Shown here: positions 1-11,100 of the stretch, in pieces | Layout: every line of letters begins with the position of its first letter | Numbering within the stretch: the stretch's first letter is position 1 | NCBI GenBank assembly: GCA_017590115.1 | Contig: JAGGNK010006892.1 | Coordinates: 18,396,228-18,460,227, forward strand | Direction of reading: 5' to 3' | Source of the DNA: Montifringilla adamsi | Lineage: Eukaryota; Chordata; Aves; Passeriformes; Passeridae | Length of the DNA stretch: 64,000 bases | The notes under the pieces: generated by a model | The model's database searches: none | What the model was told of the DNA's origin: nothing | The model's input: only the letters and a program-made list of their open reading frames with translations | Program-made: the position numbers and the translations under genes

Positions 1-452
1 TCCTTTGTGTTTTGTCATTTTCCCAGGAGTATATTTTAAAACCAGCTACGTGTATCAATTATCCAAACATTCAAGGATGCTCACCAGTATCTCCAAAATT
101 AGGGAGAACCAATTCATTCCTTACCAGCATTACTTACTGCTACCAACTCAGCTCAAATTTTGCTGTGACCTATGGATTTAGTAACAATACAGAACCCACA
201 GTACTTATTCAAGCAGCAGTGACAGCCCAAAATTACAGACAAATGCAAATAGTTCAAGGTAAATTACTCAAATTTAGTGTTATGCCAATCAATCATTTGC
301 CCCTGCATACAACCCTTTTCAACAAAGCTAATGAATTATGTCATTAGCATACTATAACTTGCAGCATCAGGTATCAGGGTACACAAAAAGGAAAAAAGTG
401 TCTGAACTGAGGCTTGAGCTCCCCAAAGCATGTCCCTAAATGTCAGTGTTAC
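1..452 (-). other. HMGB1 intron 4 (partial)
   Basis: This is the AT-rich remainder between the exon 4 donor at 452 and the left edge. No acidic-tail coding run, repeat or RNA gene is visible. Confidence 0.85.
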
Positions 453-627
453 CTTTTCGTATTTCTCCTTCAGCTTGGCAGCCTTCTTTTCATAAGGCTG
501 TTTATCGTCTGCAGCGGTGTTGTTCCACATCTCTCCCAGTTTCTTTGCCACATCTCCAATGGACAGACCGGGATGTTCTCCTTTGATTTTTGGACGAAAC
601 TCAGAGCAAAACAAGAAAAAAGCCGAA
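453..627 (-). CDS. HMGB1: HMGB1 exon 4
   Basis: The acceptor is TTTCCTCTGTAG (AG at 629-628) and the donor is GTAACA at 452. The 175 bases complete the split proline and encode [13 protein letters not shown] through KLKEKYEK, most of box B. Position 109 is Phe, where I recall Tyr in mammals. The next exon is not in the window. Confidence 0.95.
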
Positions 628-2157
628 CTACAGAGGAAAAATAAGAGAAGATTATTTAAATTTTAGACTTCACTACAGCAGCAACTTTTGGGACCTTTGC
701 TGCTGTTCCTTAAGAGCATTTTGGAAAAAGCACCTAAAAATGAGACACTGATTACAATGGAGGGTATCAGAACTGAACGAGCCACTTTGCAAACTCAGTG
801 CACCCTTTTCTCTTAAGTAATGCTGCACATCTGGTCCCATTTTTGGCAGGATCCCCAGACAGGCAGATTTTTATACACCAAACACAGAGAAAAACTTTAG
901 AAATTAAACTAAGTCAATGATACTAGGGCAGAAAATGTTATTTCAGAACTGTTAGAGGTGGGAGGCTGCAATATTTGTTAGAAAGAAAAGCAGGATTTCC
1001 AGACCACACCACCAGCCCAAGCAAGAAAATTAGCTTGTAAAGGAACTTCTCTGCCCCCTTCAGCATTAGCTCAGTTTAAAACACAGACATACACACACAA
1101 TAAAGTACTGGTGTCTAGTAGAGGAATTTGAAGCCAGTTGTCATTATGTTTAATTTTCCAAGTTCACCCCTCAAACTTGTTCTGTGCAAAAGCCTCCAAT
1201 TTTAAACTGACTGCCAACGAAAAATTCTGCTCAAGCCAACAGGTGATGAGAGCAGGGCCAGCAGTACTTTACTGCCATATTACATTGGAATGACCCTCCT
1301 AACAGGAATTAGAAAAATCAGTCAGAATCACACATAGTCTATTTTTCCATCTACTTTTAGAGGCTGCCATTACTCCAACTTTGACAGTGGGACCACCTAC
1401 CTGAAAAAAAAATCTCAGCATTCACAACTAAAATTTCAACCTATCTTTACACCACTGGTGAGGAAGATCATATACTCTTGTATATATCTGAGGCTCCTGG
1501 ATAAAATTACCATTTTATAGATACACACCAGTGTGATGGTCCCAAACAACACAACCTAAAGCTAGGAATCTACTTACGGAGGCCTCTTCGGTGCATTTGG
1601 ATCCTTGAACTTCTTTTTTGTTTCTCCCTTAGGTGGTACATAGTTTTTCATTTCTTTTTCATAACGAAGCTTGTCAGCCTTTGCCATATCTTCAAACTTC
1701 CCTTTCTCCTTAGAAGACATAGTCTGGAAGGCAATTAGAATCACAGAGTACCTTAGAAGGGACCCATAAGGATCAAAACACTATTTTAAGATTCGAAAAC
1801 ATACCAAAGCCCATTCCAAAATTTCAGCTGGGGGAGCTAAAGGTAAGATGAGGACAATGGATAGTTACAGTCACTTTACAATTACACTTCATTCTTATCC
1901 AAAACCTGAGCTTTTAAAGAAATAATTTACAATCTTGAATGGTATTTCAAAAAACCAGTCATTTAAGGTTTTGTGGCTTTTTTTATTTTTTAGGCAGCTA
2001 TTCCTACCTTCCATCGTTCTGAGCATTTTTTTGAGAACTCTGAGAAGTTCACTGACGCATCTGGATGTTTCTTCTTGTGCTCCTCCCGACAGGTTTGCAC
2101 AAAGAAGGCGTATGAAGACATTTTACCTCTCGGCTTCTTAGGATCACCTTTACCCAT
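453..2157 (-). CDS. HMGB1: High mobility group box 1, 5' three coding exons (partial, 157 codons)
   Basis: HMGB1 bends DNA without sequence specificity in chromatin and acts as an alarmin when released. The visible coding exons, in transcript order, are 2157-2008, 1723-1578 and 627-453. They join in frame to residues 1-157. Box A (about 9-79) and the linker with DPNAPKRPP precede most of box B (about 95-157). The redox cysteines C23, C45 and C106 are all present. Each junction has GT/AG (donors GTAGGA, GTAAGTA, GTAACA), and exon lengths 150 (coding), 146 and 175 match the human gene as I know it. The start ATG at 2157 opens [12 protein letters not shown], the invariant family start. Residues such as [10 protein letters not shown] and [10 protein letters not shown] separate it from HMGB2 and HMGB3. 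The final exon, encoding the DIAAYRAKG segment and acidic tail, must lie left of position 1. Intact introns rule out one of the common processed HMGB1 pseudogenes. Confidence 0.97.
628..1577 (-). other. HMGB1 intron 3
   Basis: A 950-base intron bounded by GTAAGTA and TTTCCTCTGTAG. It contains only ordinary AT-rich sequence and a short imperfect CA-rich stretch near 1085-1100. Intron 2 (1724-2007) is 284 bases and likewise featureless. Confidence 0.85.
1578..1723 (-). CDS. HMGB1: HMGB1 exon 3
   Basis: The acceptor is CTTCCAG before ACT ATG TCT, and the donor GTAAGTA starts at 1577. The 146 bases encode [15 protein letters not shown] through NAPKRP plus two bases of the next proline codon (phase 2). 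This covers the end of box A and the inter-box linker. Confidence 0.95.
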
Positions 2158-2170
2158 TTTTGCTGATTTT
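2008..2170 (-). CDS. HMGB1: HMGB1 exon 2 (first coding exon)
   Basis: The exon runs from the acceptor CATTACAG (AG at 2172-2171) to the donor at 2007. It carries 13 bases of 5' UTR, then ATG at 2157 and codons 1-50, ending SERWK in phase 0. It encodes the N-terminal two thirds of HMG box A. Confidence 0.95.
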
Positions 2171-3378
2171 CTGTAATGAAGCAAATGAGACACCTTTAAA
2201 ACTTGTATTTGCCACAAACCAAGGCAGTAAGTCACAACCAAGGGTCATGCCAAACAGGACCTGCTGGAGCAGTATTCTGAAATCATACAATGAGAAAAAC
2301 ATTCTGGAAAATTTGCTGAAGATTTCTGTCATCCCTGTCTGAGGTGACCTGGATGTATGTAACCAGAAATCTCAAAGGGCCTTGAAAATGTGCAGTTATG
2401 GCTTCCTGCAAACAAGAACTGCCCTTCCAAGCAATCTGAAGGCAAGTACTGCAGTGAAGACTGCATACCACGATTATTGCCGGTGTATTAATCATATATT
2501 GGGAAGAATAAAGGCTATTGAAAGGAGGGAACAAGTACCAAAGTATCCTGTCTCAGTGGCCTTCTGGATTACTGATTTCTTTCTTTTCACAGCCCATGTT
2601 TCTACCTCTTCCCTGTAGGCCCTGGGTGGTTATTTACGAAATATATTTTTTATTATTTTCTATACCATATGTTATGACCAATCTTTATGTGTACTGCAAA
2701 AGTCAACTCTTTTCAGGTATACCTTGAAATATGGGAATGAAATAGCTCACTTGGTCAAATACGTTATCACCTACGCAGGGAAAAGCACAACATTTATGTA
2801 CAGCCAGCAGAGCTGTGCTTAGCAAGAGCACTATGTGACACTTTCAGGGACTGAAAAATACCTTCCTGGGACTTTCACACCCAAGTCAGACATTTAGAGT
2901 ATTTCTCCATAGCTCCCTGGAAAAAAAGTCACTTGCACCCTGACAAGCTCTGCTTTTCAGCACGAATTAAAAGAAGGATAAAAAAGAAAAAGTGAGAAAG
3001 AAAAAAAAAAAAAGGGGCAGGCGATGTCTGCCTGTATTGCTACAGAAGCTGTATTTCCTATCGGTTTGGCGGATAGACAGAAACAGATTTCTGCTCTGTG
3101 ACTAAACACGTCCGGTTTGAAGTTTCTACCAAGTAAACAAGAGGGCTGAAGAAGCAGGACCGCTGCTGCCCGCCATGGAGCCGCTCGGGGCTGGGCCGGG
3201 CCGGGCCGGGGCAGGGCCCGCGGCGGCGGCGGGGCCGCGGGCAGGGCTCGGCACCGCGACCCCGGGGCTGCCGTTTAAAAGCCGCCTCCTTCCCGCCATT
3301 TTGGACGCTTCCCCTACGAGGGGGGCAGAGGAAAACTTCTGAAGTCTCTCAAGAGATCTGCTGGGGGTAGAAGAAGGA

Positions 3379-3410
<32 letters not shown>

Positions 3411-3841
3411 AAAAAACCCCAACAAAAACTAGTCCCGTTATTAGGGAGAACGTGTGTAAGTTTTATTCCGCGTTCATGCGAGAGCTCGCAGCGGTGAGCA
3501 CATGCCCAGGAGCCGGACACGCACCGGGGTGCAGCTGCCCGCCGGCGGCGACCCCCGGCCCTGGCGGGACAAAGCGTTCTCCCGCCGCCGCCCCCGTCCC
3601 CCCGCGGCGGGGGGAGCGTCCCCATGGCCAGCCCTGCCCGCTCCGGCCGCCATGAGGCGAGGCAGCCCCGGCCTGCGCTCCCTCCCTCCCTGCCGGCCGC
3701 GCCGCCGCAGCGGCGGTGTCGGCGGGAGCGGCCGCCATGGCGCAGGCTCCTGGCGGAGGAGGTCACCCGCCGCCGAGCCTCCTTCCATTTTGTGCGCCGA
3801 GGAGCGCCCGGCCGGCCCAGCGGCCCCCGGCGCGTACTCAC
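2171..3841 (-). other. HMGB1 intron 1 (inferred), with GC-rich upstream half
   Basis: The half nearest exon 2 is AT-rich with no repeat. The half nearest the promoter is CpG-rich. It contains a perfect YY1-type motif at 3293-3304 and a homopolymer tract at 3378-3410 (about 25 A then 8 G on the plus strand). The long GC-rich open frames on both strands here look like low-complexity artefacts. Confidence 0.6.
3293..3304 (-). promoter_or_regulatory. YY1-type motif in HMGB1 intron 1
   Basis: CCGCCATTTTGG on the plus strand is CCAAAATGGCGG on the minus strand, a full YY1 consensus. YY1 sites of this kind often sit just downstream of start sites, so this may mark a second minus-strand start near 3310-3320. 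Confidence 0.4.
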
Positions 3842-3990
3842 CCGTGTCAGACAGAGTCGGCACGCAGCCCTCGCTCGGCCCCGAGCCCCAGAGACGCTCC
3901 CGCGGCCGCCCGCCCGGCCCCAGCGCTGGCTGGGTCGCTGTGCAGCCCGGTGCACCGCAATGGCTGAGCGCGGGATCGATACGCAGCCTC
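3842..3990 (-). other. HMGB1: HMGB1 non-coding exon 1 (inferred; 5' end approximate)
   Basis: On the minus strand the sequence CACGG/GTGAGTACG gives a near-consensus donor with intron start at 3841. It lies in the CpG island, upstream of the exon 2 acceptor at 2171, so intron 1 would be about 1.67 kb. The exon is read as 5' UTR because the first HMGB1 ATG is in exon 2. Its upstream limit is a guess based on the CCAAT boxes at 4040-4075, which usually sit 60-100 bases before the start site. Transcript data would be needed to fix it. Confidence 0.6.
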
Positions 3991-4039
3991 CTCACACTCG
4001 CGGCGCTGGTAACATTACTCTCTGCACAGCCCCGCGCCC

Positions 4040-4075
4040 ATTGGCCGCCGCCAAGCCGAGCGCCGCGCCGATTGG
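4040..4075 (-). promoter_or_regulatory. Pair of CCAAT (NF-Y) boxes
   Basis: ATTGG occurs on the plus strand at 4040-4044 and 4071-4075, giving two CCAAT boxes on the HMGB1 sense strand 31 bases apart, about three helical turns. Paired CCAAT boxes at this spacing are typical of NF-Y-driven, proliferation-linked promoters. They lie between the HMGB1 start region and the divergent TATA box, so they could serve both. Confidence 0.6.
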
Positions 4076-4130
4076 CCCAGGCGCTCCCATTGTCCTGACC
4101 AGAGCGCGCCGCGGGTTGGGCGCGCGGCGG

Positions 4131-4140
4131 GACACGTCAC
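4131..4140. promoter_or_regulatory. CRE/ATF-like site
   Basis: The sequence GACACGTCAC reads GTGACGTGTC on the minus strand and contains the TGACGTG half-CRE with an overlapping ACGT core. It is close to the CCAAT pair, a common NF-Y plus CREB/ATF arrangement. Binding is inferred from the motif only. Confidence 0.45.
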
Positions 4141-4163
4141 CGAGCAGGGAAAGGGCGCGCAAA

Positions 4164-4171
4164 TATAAAAG
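4164..4171 (+). promoter_or_regulatory. TATA box facing away from HMGB1
   Basis: TATAAAAG stands in an otherwise very GC-rich island, preceded by AAA and followed by GTGAGCGC. It is oriented for plus-strand transcription starting near 4195, divergent from HMGB1. A pyrimidine-rich acceptor-like tract ending CCAG is found downstream at about 4437, so a spliced plus-strand transcript is possible. No convincing protein frame follows, so a divergent non-coding RNA is the simplest reading. Confidence 0.5.
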
Positions 4172-5142
4172 TGAGCGCAGGGAGCCGGGCGGCGGCGGGG
4201 CCCGGAGAGCGGCGGTGGCCGGCCCCCCGCCCCTGCGGCCGCGCCGCCCCGCCGCCCAGGCGCGGAAGCCGGAGCTCAGCGGGGAGCCGAGCCGAGCCCG
4301 GGTGTCCCGGCTCCTCTTGCCCCGTTCCAGCCGGGGCACGGGGCTCCCCTCCGGTGCCGCGGCGGCGTGCGCGGCTCTGCTCCCTCCCCGAGGTTGGGGC
4401 ACGTTTGTTTTGTGGTTTTTTTTCTTTCTTTTTCCAGAAATGGCTTCATCACCTGTATGAGCAACAGTTGGAAGAGACTGGTTTTCTCCATAAGCCCCCG
4501 GGTGACAAGGAGCAGTCCGCAGTGGTCGGGCAGCTTCCCCCAAATTCTCAGCATGGTGCAGCGGTGGCCCGGCGCCGTCGCGGGCATCCCGCTGCAGGGG
4601 CGCGCTGAGCCACACCTCACCTGTCCTGCGCTGCTGCTCCTCTCTCTGCTCCTTTACTGTCATTTGCACCGCACGAGGCTGCTGCACAGGACTAGCGAAG
4701 GGGAGAAACACCCCTTAACATCAGCTTTGCTGTTTACACTACTTTATTAGTGCAAACAACGCTGGGAGGAGCGCTGCTGAGAAAAATCCAAAACCACTGC
4801 TCTGCCCCGAAAGGCAGTGTCAGCGCACTTGCTGTAGTAACACAAACTTGAGTGAAGAGAGGTGTAAATTGCTCAAAAATATTCGAATGTAAATAGCTGA
4901 TTTCAATAATTGCTTAATTATCATGCTCTCTCAAAGTCTATCCATGGAGTTTTGGAAGGGTCTGTGGTCTGACACACAAGGGATAGCAATTGTTTGGGAA
5001 GATATGGTGCTTCATGGAAGGCAAAGGTCCTTCTGAAAAATGACCCCAATTCTAAAATTGCCTCATTTATGAAGAAGCTCTGGTGGATGTCTGACGGCAG
5101 TGATTCTGCTACCTGAAATCATGCAAAAATACATAAATAATA

Positions 5143-5160
5143 AGGAACACTAGTGTTCCT
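5143..5160. repeat. Perfect 18-base palindrome
   Basis: AGGAACACTAGTGTTCCT is identical to its own reverse complement. The GGAACA and TGTTCC halves resemble steroid-receptor half-sites, but their four-base spacer does not fit the usual three-base glucocorticoid element. It may be chance. Confidence 0.5.
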
Positions 5161-8100
5161 GTCTCAAGGAAAGTTTTTGTTTGTGGTTTGAATTTTTTTT
5201 TTTTATTTGCATTTAAAGTTAAAGCTTTTATATGGAACAGAAGAAAACTGTAAAAATCACTAGTATTTATATCTAGTGTGCAGAAGCTGATAGCTTTGTA
5301 CATACAGAACTTAAAGGTTTATTCTGTGAAAAGCAGACCTGAAAGGAATGTAAAGTAATGCTTTTATTTCTTGCTCTTGTCTAAAGCTGAACCTTCAGTA
5401 AAAGGCAAGTGAGGAGAATTTGATTATGTGACATACTCCTGTAAGGGTTTTCCTTCGTCTCTGTCAGTTATATGCTCAGGCCTGTACAGGTTTGCATATT
5501 CCAGTGGGTTTCTTCTGCAATCCTTGATGACAGAAATACAAAATAATTTACTCATCAGTTGCAGACAGTAGTGTTTTTTTATGGAAGCAATATATGTTTT
5601 TTCTCTTGTTCATGCTGTGCCACATCCCTTCTGATACTTCACAAACATGCCTTCTTCTGCAAACCTCATTGAAGCTCAAATCTGTTTTAAATTACACTCC
5701 ACTAGACAGGTGCAGTCACTGAGATCACTTGGATAACACGAAACACCTTTGAGTTCTTGCACATGAGCTTTGCCCACAGAACATTCAGGTCACAACAGCC
5801 CAGTACAACTGCTCCAGGAAAAAAAAATATGTAGCTGCAGAGGAAGTTTCAAAACCCCTGTTTAGTAATTTTGATGTTCTGCAAACCAGGGTACACTTTG
5901 GGAAAAGACACACAGATTGGTTGTCATATTGCAAAGGAAGAGTAAAACTAGGATTTCTATCAGAAATGTGTTTTCAAATACTTCAGTTTTTAGGCTACCC
6001 ATTGTAGCTACTTACTTGGAAACCTGAAGAAATGATTGAAAGAAGCATTTTCATTCAACTCCTTTTCCATGTAAGGCAAGCTGAACTTGAACGGAATAAT
6101 CATATCTACATTATCAAGCTTTTTTTAAAGCATCCTTTTGTTCTCCACTTTTCTTTGAAGGTAACAGAGGAAGGCCTCTCCAAAGACAGAACTGTTCTTA
6201 ACAATGTAGTACTGAATAGGAACAGAAAAGTTCCAAATGAATGACGAAAAAAGTTTTATTAAAATTTTCCTCTCACTTCCTATCATCCCCCACGTAGCTC
6301 ACAACCAAAGACTTCTAAGAAACACGATGGAGAATTCCAACAAGTACAGACTACCTGGCTGGCAGTGGAGCCTGACTGAGAAAGAAATGCAGAGATCTCA
6401 TTCTCCCCCATTCCCAAAATAACCGTGAAACACATTGGTGACATTACGCCAGCAGAATTTTTGATGAAGTCACAGTACATAAAGAACTTTAGGAAGCTTC
6501 TGCCCACTTTAGTGCTGTGGTTGTTGACAGAGGTGGGAAAACACACTTGCATCAATTCCAGAAGTCACAGGGTGTGGGGCAGCACACCTCCCGTAGGGCA
6601 GGAACGTGGTTCTTCTGTGCCCTCATCTTCTCCTGCAAAATGTGTGCTCTGTGAAGGACACTGCTTACTCCCCAGTGGGATTTGGCAGGAAAGCAGATGA
6701 TTTCATAGCTTGCTTTGACAACAAAGAGATTCAGTGTCGTCACGGGACCTCCAGATTTTGTCACTCTGTCCTCCCTCTCAAGGAATGAGATCATTGTTTC
6801 TTTGGGTCAAAATTACTAGACTGTTACAGTGAAAATGGCACAGTAACAACTAGCTTGTCAGTCAAATCCAAAGCTACTATTAGGCTATTTTTAACAAGAT
6901 CTGAAAACCTTTTTCAACAAAAAAACGTTACATTTTCAGCTCAAAACGAGAGCAAAACATCTGTGGAGGCAGGGCACCTGGGCACATGTACTTCTGATGG
7001 AGCTGCTGGTAATGTAGATTTTCACTCTTGCTTTTGAACACTTCCATCCCTACAGCAGGCAGGGTTTTCAGAGCGTGTTTGAGAAAAAGCCCTGGCCATA
7101 TTTGCCTTTTTCCTGAGGGTGCAGTGCCAGCCTGTGCACAGCCCAGATGAACACAATTCTCAGTTGCTTATTTGATGCAGACTTGCAGTCAGTATTTTCC
7201 TCTGGTATCTTATTGGAAATCTCCAGGAGATACACTTTAAATACTTCCTTAAAATAATCTCTGGAAGAGAAAGAGTCACTCAAAGGAATGAGCATCAGCA
7301 TGTCTGCAAACAGTGCCAATGCATGGAACCCGATTTGCTTTACCTTTCTCTCTGGATTTGCTCACGTGGTATCAAGTAATCTGGGTAGGCTGCTGTCCCT
7401 CTTCTATCAGTGAGCAGGGTTTCCAGTGGCTTTTTGTCCACTCCCCATGGGTGAGTGGCTGGCTGACCCAGGTGTGTAAGTGGTAACAGTGGAGCAGTGG
7501 CAGACAGGCAAGGTAACCTCGGCTGACTAAAGGCAGTGGTCTGGGAGAGGCAGGAAGGGAGCAGGGATGGCACCGGTGCCGCTGCAGCGTTTCCCTCGGC
7601 AAGCTTCACGTGTGAACCAGCTGATCTTTGTTGACATGTGAGCCCTGAAGACAATTCCATAGTTTCCAGAGCCGATATATTCTTAAATCAGGGTCAGTAC
7701 TTACACAGTGTTTTAGCCACAAAATGGGTAACATGAAAATTTGTACACTTTTTGTGGAATTAGCAGATGCATGGCAACGTATCCAAGTAAACAGATTTTC
7801 ATAGCAAAAGCATATACTCACACTGTTTAGCTCAGAAAGATGGTGAAGATACATCAGTATGGACTTTTCCTCAGATGATCAGCAAACCACAAACATTTTT
7901 TAGAGTGAATATGTGTATAGAAAGTAACCATTTTATGGTAAGATTAATAGATTTATGAAATATGATTCCTTCAGCATCTTATTCCTTATGCATAAGTACA
8001 TAACTTCTTTAAGTGCCTCTGTGAAGCTCTCAATGTACAGTTTCAGACAGATGGAACTGTGTTCAGCTTCAACAGCAAAAAGGAGTTCAAAAAATGTTCT

Positions 8101-11100
8101 TTCAGGACTGCACTATTTCTGAAATCGCTGACCTGCTGAGATGCTTGCTTTGCTGAGAACACAACATGCAGTGCAATATCCACTTATCTCTTCAACTTTC
8201 TGGAAACATGGCATCAAACATTCAGACCCCTCCAAAATCTCCCAATCATTTATGTATTGTACACTCAAGCCTGCCACTGAGATAAGAGTGATCAGCTGCT
8301 TCTAATAAACCCAAAATGCTGCTGTCCATCTTCATAGACACTGCTCTAAAGGTGTTAGTACTCCGTCTCACTCACTCCAGTCTAGAGGCAGGTAAGCTTC
8401 TGATGCTGACACCACTGTTAGACTTCTACATCTGAACATGCAGAATCCAACCAGGCCTAAGGTGATGAAAACTACCTGAGATGCCCTTCCTTCCTATTTT
8501 ATCCAGCCCAGAAGATTCAACAGGACATGCTGTCTCACAGCCAGGACTCCTTTAGACAATGCTCCATGACAAACTGGAAAGATTCCTAGAGCTAGGCATA
8601 GTACTGGGACAGAGCTACTGTTTCCTTACCTACATGTTTTCTGAAAATACACAATATATAAACATCACATGACCTGTACTCTGGTCCTTTATACAGGATT
8701 GCAATACAGACTAAACCATCTGCTTCTGGATATGAAGATGACACCTTAATGCCAACACGGCCCCTGATAGTAGAAATCCTAGCACAGTCTTACATGAATT
8801 TATGGGATGCTGATATCCAAAAAACTGGGATGCAGCACACATCACTCCATCTAGTAACTACTCAGGACCTACTGTGAATGTTGACTGCATACAAGCAGTT
8901 ACAGGAACTGCTGGAGGAAACAACCATTTGCTCACAGCTTCAAAAGGGGAACTTGCATAGTTTGACAGGACAGTGTTACCCTTTTGCTGAATATAGCCAA
9001 GTGTACATGGGTGTCGCTGAGTAGTGCTTGACTCATCCCTTACAATGCAATGCAATGTTTTTCATGCATTCAAGGAGTTGTCCACATACTCAGGAACTTC
9101 ATAAACCTGCTAACTTCCCATGGAGATAGGGTGCTCAAGGAAGATTACAAGTACTACAAGTTATCAGCATATACCACTCACTAGGGAGGGCAAAGAACAT
9201 ATCCTGGAAGAGCAGAAGCAGCCTCAAAAAACTCTTATCCTTTCTCCATCTCTCTCTTTTCTGTCCCCTTTTTCTTCTCCTCTTCTGTCCACACTCCTGT
9301 GCAAAGATAAGCTGAAAAATGCATTCTGGCAGCGATATCTGCTCACCAAATAGTCATCAGTAGCATTATTTAATTGGAAAGTAATTTTCTAGCCAGACCC
9401 CCTCTCCCCCCACTTTCAAAACAGTTTTCCACTGCACTGCACTGGGTGCTGCATTGATCAAAAACTCACCATTATATGCAGCCATAGCAATTTATTACTG
9501 GTTCAGAAAGGAAGATCACCTTTTAACTGGCTGCTCAGAGAAAAGACGTCATGCTAGTATTCTCACGGAGACTGTCTCCAGCTTCTATCACAATCATCCT
9601 GTTTCTTCTACCATCTTCTTTCCCAGTGATGTCATCTCCTTCTATTTCACGGTTCTATTCCAAGATTTCTGAGACTCAAGAGAAGAAACTGAGGCAATCT
9701 AGGATGTAAGAAATCACATACTTTACACTGACTAAGCCTGTGATTCCAAAAAGCATTCAAGGGAATGCCCACTTCTCTTGCCTTTTCCAACAGCAGATGG
9801 CTGTTTCAGAAAGGGCTCTGTGAGCTCATCGTTGCAGGGGGACAACTTCTACCCCAAGTCACCCAGTGTTACCAAAATCTTAGTAATAACTTTTCCATTA
9901 ACACACACAAATTTATAGTCTAAATCTGTATATCTTAGTACTTTGTTAACTAGAGGCCATTTGGCTTTCTATCAGTTCTTGTTCACCTTTACTTCTTTTC
10001 CACAAGTTTTAGAGGATTCTAAGTCTTTTGCTTTACTTTAAATCTCATTCCTTCCTCATTTACCATATTGCCATGAACTTTCATTTTGCTGAAACACATG
10101 AAGACCCTTATGGAATATGCCCCAAATTTCACAGAGGGAAAGACACATTCTTTTCAAAGTCAAAATCAAGTCAGTTTGGACAGATAGTCAATGTGGTGAC
10201 CTCAAAGTTTTGTCAGACACATTAGACAAACTTGCATCAAACTAATGTGCAGCACCACCAAGAGTTTAAAGTGTCTGAAGTTGAATTTAATGAAAATCTG
10301 ATGGTTTCCAGGAGGGATAAGTGTGGGGCTGGGAGCACAGATCCAATTCAGATGCTTATATGCATGATATGCATAAAAGTCATTGGGGGCTGAGATGTTT
10401 TGACTAGACAGGCATCTGATTAGTCTCATTTGTGTAAATTTCACTTAACTTTGTCCTAAAGTATGGATGCAAATCAAAATAAATAGCCGGTCCCTTTAGA
10501 AAGAAATACTGAAGCAGTAAAACTTTCAAGAGCCTCTTTCAAGCTCTGGATTTTGATTGCTTGAACTTTTATATGACTTAATAGTGACAATCTTTATAAA
10601 AAACTGAATTCTTAATACTATGTTATTTCTTCTATTTCAGCATAACAGATCACATAACTGTTCTTGGGTTTCCAAATATAAGCAAGTGGCTACTTATAGG
10701 ATTAAATGGATGAAAGGGATATGTATATTCACATCCACTTACAGTCTCTATTTCCAGTGACCCATAACAGTGTGTTAATAACAAACACTTTAAACACTTT
10801 TCATTCAATCCGACAAAATTTCTGCAACTATTACTATGCTAAACACAGCACTTAAGTTTTGATGTATTATTATTGCTTCACAATTAAAATTATTATTTTT
10901 ATTTTCACTGCTAGCTCCTTAAAAACCTCAACATAAATACTTTTGGCATGTCTCCTGCACACCCACTCTTGCTGATTTGTGGATCACTTTAAAATATTTA
11001 AATGTTTTTGAAGTCATCCATCATTTTCTGTCCTCTAATAACTACACTCAGGTGTGCAGAAGTCATATTAGGTAGGGTTTTTTTTTTCTCTGACCTTGCA

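Larger units (their letters stand above)
3160..4640. promoter_or_regulatory. CpG island, HMGB1 promoter region
   Basis: CpG dinucleotides and GC content are very high from about 3160 to 3300 and again from 3480 to 4640, unlike the AT-rich flanks. The island contains the inferred HMGB1 first exon and donor, two CCAAT boxes, a CRE/ATF-like site, and a TATA box in the opposite orientation. The minus side lacks an obvious TATA box, as expected for a CpG-island promoter. Confidence 0.85.

Noticed and set aside
1986..2008. Phrase TTTAGGCAGCTATTC shared between 1989 and 46154
   Set aside because: A short match of this size between two distant sites is compatible with chance, and the contexts differ.
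3314..4711. Several overlapping 100-280-residue open frames on both strands in the HMGB1 island
   Set aside because: They are rich in Arg, Pro, Ala and Gly, overlap each other in all frames, and match no family. High GC content suppresses stop codons, so such frames are expected.
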